Made by a program: the position numbers and the translations under genes. Positions 4,760 through 5,990 of a stretch of 5,990 nt of DNA are shown here, piece after piece (the stretch's first letter is position 1; every line of letters begins with the position of its first letter). The notes beneath the pieces were generated by a model that did not search any database, was not told the origin of the DNA, and was given only the letters and a program-made list of their open reading frames with translations. This DNA is from Clostridia bacterium (GTDB lineage: Bacteria > Bacillota_A > Clostridia > Christensenellales > CAG-138): positions 1-5,990 of the forward strand of contig JAFZJT010000267.1 of assembly GCA_017553815.1 (NCBI GenBank). Direction: 5' to 3'.

Positions 4760-5818
4760 GCTTACAAGCCCGCGCTCTATAAGATAGCCTTTCTGTTCGC
4801 TCTTTTCTATCGAATGGGCAAAGCTCTGCCATGAAAGCGACTTTATGCTTCGATCGCTCGTTCTGCACACAAGGTCTATCAAGCTGTCCGCAAGCTGAAG
4901 CGCCGCCAGCAGCGTGTTCAGCTTCAGCGTACCGCGAAATATCCGCAGCTCCACCGTGTTAGCATTCACAAGATTCACGGCGGCATATCTTTCGCCGCGC
5001 CCTTTCGCGCTCTCAAGCAGCTCGCTTGGGTGCTCCGTAAGCCCATAACGCTGAGCCCATTGCTCAAGCTGTTCCTCGGTTCTGCGTGAAAACACCAGCA
5101 GCTCTCTCCAATTCTTTTCGAAGAACCATAAAAGGCGCGCTATCGCCGCATCCTGCTCCGCTTCGCTTTCTCCGAAGGCTGCTCTGCTTATATGGATGTG
5201 CAGCCCGCAGGTATCTGCATCATGGCTTGTATAGCCCATCGAATCCGCAGCAAGCAGCAGCCCCGCCCACGGCATCACCGTTTCGTGATAGGCAAGGCTC
5301 ATCGGGTGAGTTACAAGCTCGAAACCGCAGGCAAGGCTGCCTTCGTGCTTGCAATACAGGTTTTCCGCTTCCGCATTTGCGATTTCAAGCAGCGCTTTCG
5401 CATTTGATCCGCTCTCGCCGCCGCCGTCTATCTCAAGCTCAACTCCGAAGAACCTCGGCCCCTCACCGTGAAACACGGGCATTGGCTTATAGCCGTATTC
5501 GTGTATCGCGGGCTCGTATTGCTCCACCGTGCAGCAGCTTTCGCAGATGTACGGTTTGCTTCCGAGCGCATTTTCGCGCTCGATCCATCTGCCGCAGCAG
5601 CTACAGCGAACGAGCCGCCTTTCGGCGCAGCTTTCACAGTAGGCATTATCGTTCGCATACTCAAGATCGCCCGTCCATTCGCGCGAGCCGCATTCCGCGC
5701 ATACGGCGGTTTCAAGCTCAAGGCAATCGGGGCAGAACGAAGCATTGCAAAAATGCGTTATCTCGTTGCTTGCAAACTCTCTTTCGCAGCCGAAGCATAT
5801 TGCGCTTTCTCTTTCCAT
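4745..5818 (-). CDS. Amidoligase (glutamine-synthetase-fold, Amidoligase_2) with N-terminal zinc-binding cysteine array, 357 aa
   Basis: Predicted ATP-dependent COOH-NH2 ligase. I choose ATG 5818 because AGGGAG (5831-5826) lies 7 bases ahead; ATG 5824 is too close to it and a GTG at 5854 lies in a hairpin. Residues 8-96 hold six CxxC-type pairs (8/11, 29/32, 40/43, 61/64, 72/75, 92/95) plus C24, a run of zinc knuckles or ribbons. The catalytic domain starts at FFGVELEI (123-130, E127 and E129 expected to bind metal-ATP) and continues with GFELVTHPMS (165-174), GLHIHISR (205-212) and VNL..NTVELRIFRGTL (281-298, with R292 and R295). These are the conserved blocks of Amidoligase_2, a family known to neighbour glutamine amidotransferases, exactly as here. 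The substrate is unknown: peptide, cell-wall or small-molecule carboxylate are all possible. No signal peptide, so cytosolic. The operon may start upstream of the window edge. Confidence 0.88.
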   Translation of the reverse strand: MERESAICFGCEREFASNEITHFCNASFCPDCLELETAVCAECGSREWTGDLEYANDNAYCESCAERRLVRCSCCGRWIERENALGSKPYICESCCTVEQYEPAIHEYGYKPMPVFHGEGPRFFGVELEIDGGGESGSNAKALLEIANAEAENLYCKHEGSLACGFELVTHPMSLAYHETVMPWAGLLLAADSMGYTSHDADTCGLHIHISRAAFGESEAEQDAAIARLLWFFEKNWRELLVFSRRTEEQLEQWAQRYGLTEHPSELLESAKGRGERYAAVNLVNANTVELRIFRGTLKLNTLLAALQLADSLIDLVCRTSDRSIKSLSWQSFAHSIEKSEQKGYLIERGLVSEVTD

Positions 5819-5850
5819 TGTCATGCTCCCTGTTTTTTCAGTAAAACCCG

Positions 5851-5868
5851 ACACCGCGTTAGCGGTGT
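5851..5868 (-). promoter_or_regulatory. Leader hairpin upstream of the amidoligase
   Basis: ACACCGC (5851-5857) and GCGGTGT (5862-5868) form a perfect 7-bp stem with a 4-base loop. On the minus strand it is followed by CGGGTTTTAC, giving an attenuator-like look, and it ends about 20 bases before the SD at 5831. It could act as an attenuator, an mRNA-stabilising 5' element or the terminator of a gene beyond the right edge. The minus strand between it and 5972 is pyrimidine-rich with no convincing promoter. Confidence 0.5.
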
Positions 5869-5972
5869 TCCGCAGGGGAGCGCTAAAAAAGGGAGAGTAT
5901 TAGAAAAGAGAGATTGATAAAAAGACAGTTGAAAGCGGCAAGCAGAGTAAAGGATTAAAAGCGAATACCCCC

Positions 5973-5990
5973 GTTACCGCTTGTGGTAAC
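5973..5990. repeat. Short inverted repeat at the right window edge
   Basis: GTTACC (5973-5978) and GGTAAC (5985-5990) pair around GCTTGT. The arms may continue past the edge, so size and role cannot be given. Confidence 0.5.

Noticed and set aside
4746..4868. Upstream ATG start for the amidotransferase
   Set aside because: It would bury the catalytic Cys at residue 43; class II enzymes need Cys right after the initiator Met.
5086..5844. 252-codon open frame on the + strand (and another at 5468-5917)
   Set aside because: Both are antisense to the amidoligase, whose motifs are clear; the Arg/Ser-rich products are shadows of its codon bias.
5819..5854. GTG 5854 or ATG 5824 start for the amidoligase
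   Set aside because: GTG 5854 falls in a hairpin with no SD; ATG 5824 is only one base from the AGGGAG site, while ATG 5818 has ideal spacing.

Overview
The window looks like an accessory region from a low-to-moderate-GC gut Clostridia relative (Ruminococcaceae/Oscillospirales type). This is inferred from SigA-like promoters, strong GGAGG-type ribosome sites, an ISL3-type transposase end, a Clostridia-style large serine recombinase and a plasmid/ICE-type amidoligase pair. No ribosomal or core metabolic gene anchors it to a chromosome, so it could be chromosomal island or plasmid.

Left part (1-1320, + strand). The window opens inside the C-terminus of an ISL3-family transposase; the likely IS end is at about 215. 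Just beyond it, a near-consensus promoter (TTGACA-17-TATACT) drives a small exported protein built from two 42-residue repeats, closed by a terminator hairpin at 901. A second small unknown gene (972-1259) has no ribosome site and seems to start almost at its own transcription start, which suggests a leaderless mRNA. It is followed by a long hairpin.

Middle (1371-3125, - strand). A complete 542-residue large serine recombinase has its own promoter (TTGCAA-17-TACAAT), SD and downstream terminator.

Noncoding block (3063-3854). This 792-base stretch has no credible gene but is packed with secondary structure: GC-rich hairpins (3238-3353), a U-rich tract, then long AT-rich imperfect palindromes built around TTTGCGCAAA, nested inside two further pairs of inverted arms (3418-3666). 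It is the most unusual part of the window. It could be a large structured RNA, a replication or transfer origin, or a recombination site; the sequence alone does not decide.

Right part (3855-5990, - strand). Two translationally coupled genes (TAATG overlap) encode a glutamine-synthetase-fold amidoligase with an N-terminal cysteine-rich zinc-binding array, and a class II glutamine amidotransferase. The expected logic is that the amidotransferase releases ammonia from glutamine and the amidoligase uses ATP to join an amine or ammonia to a carboxylate. The substrate is unknown. A short hairpin leader precedes the pair, and the transcript may begin outside the window.
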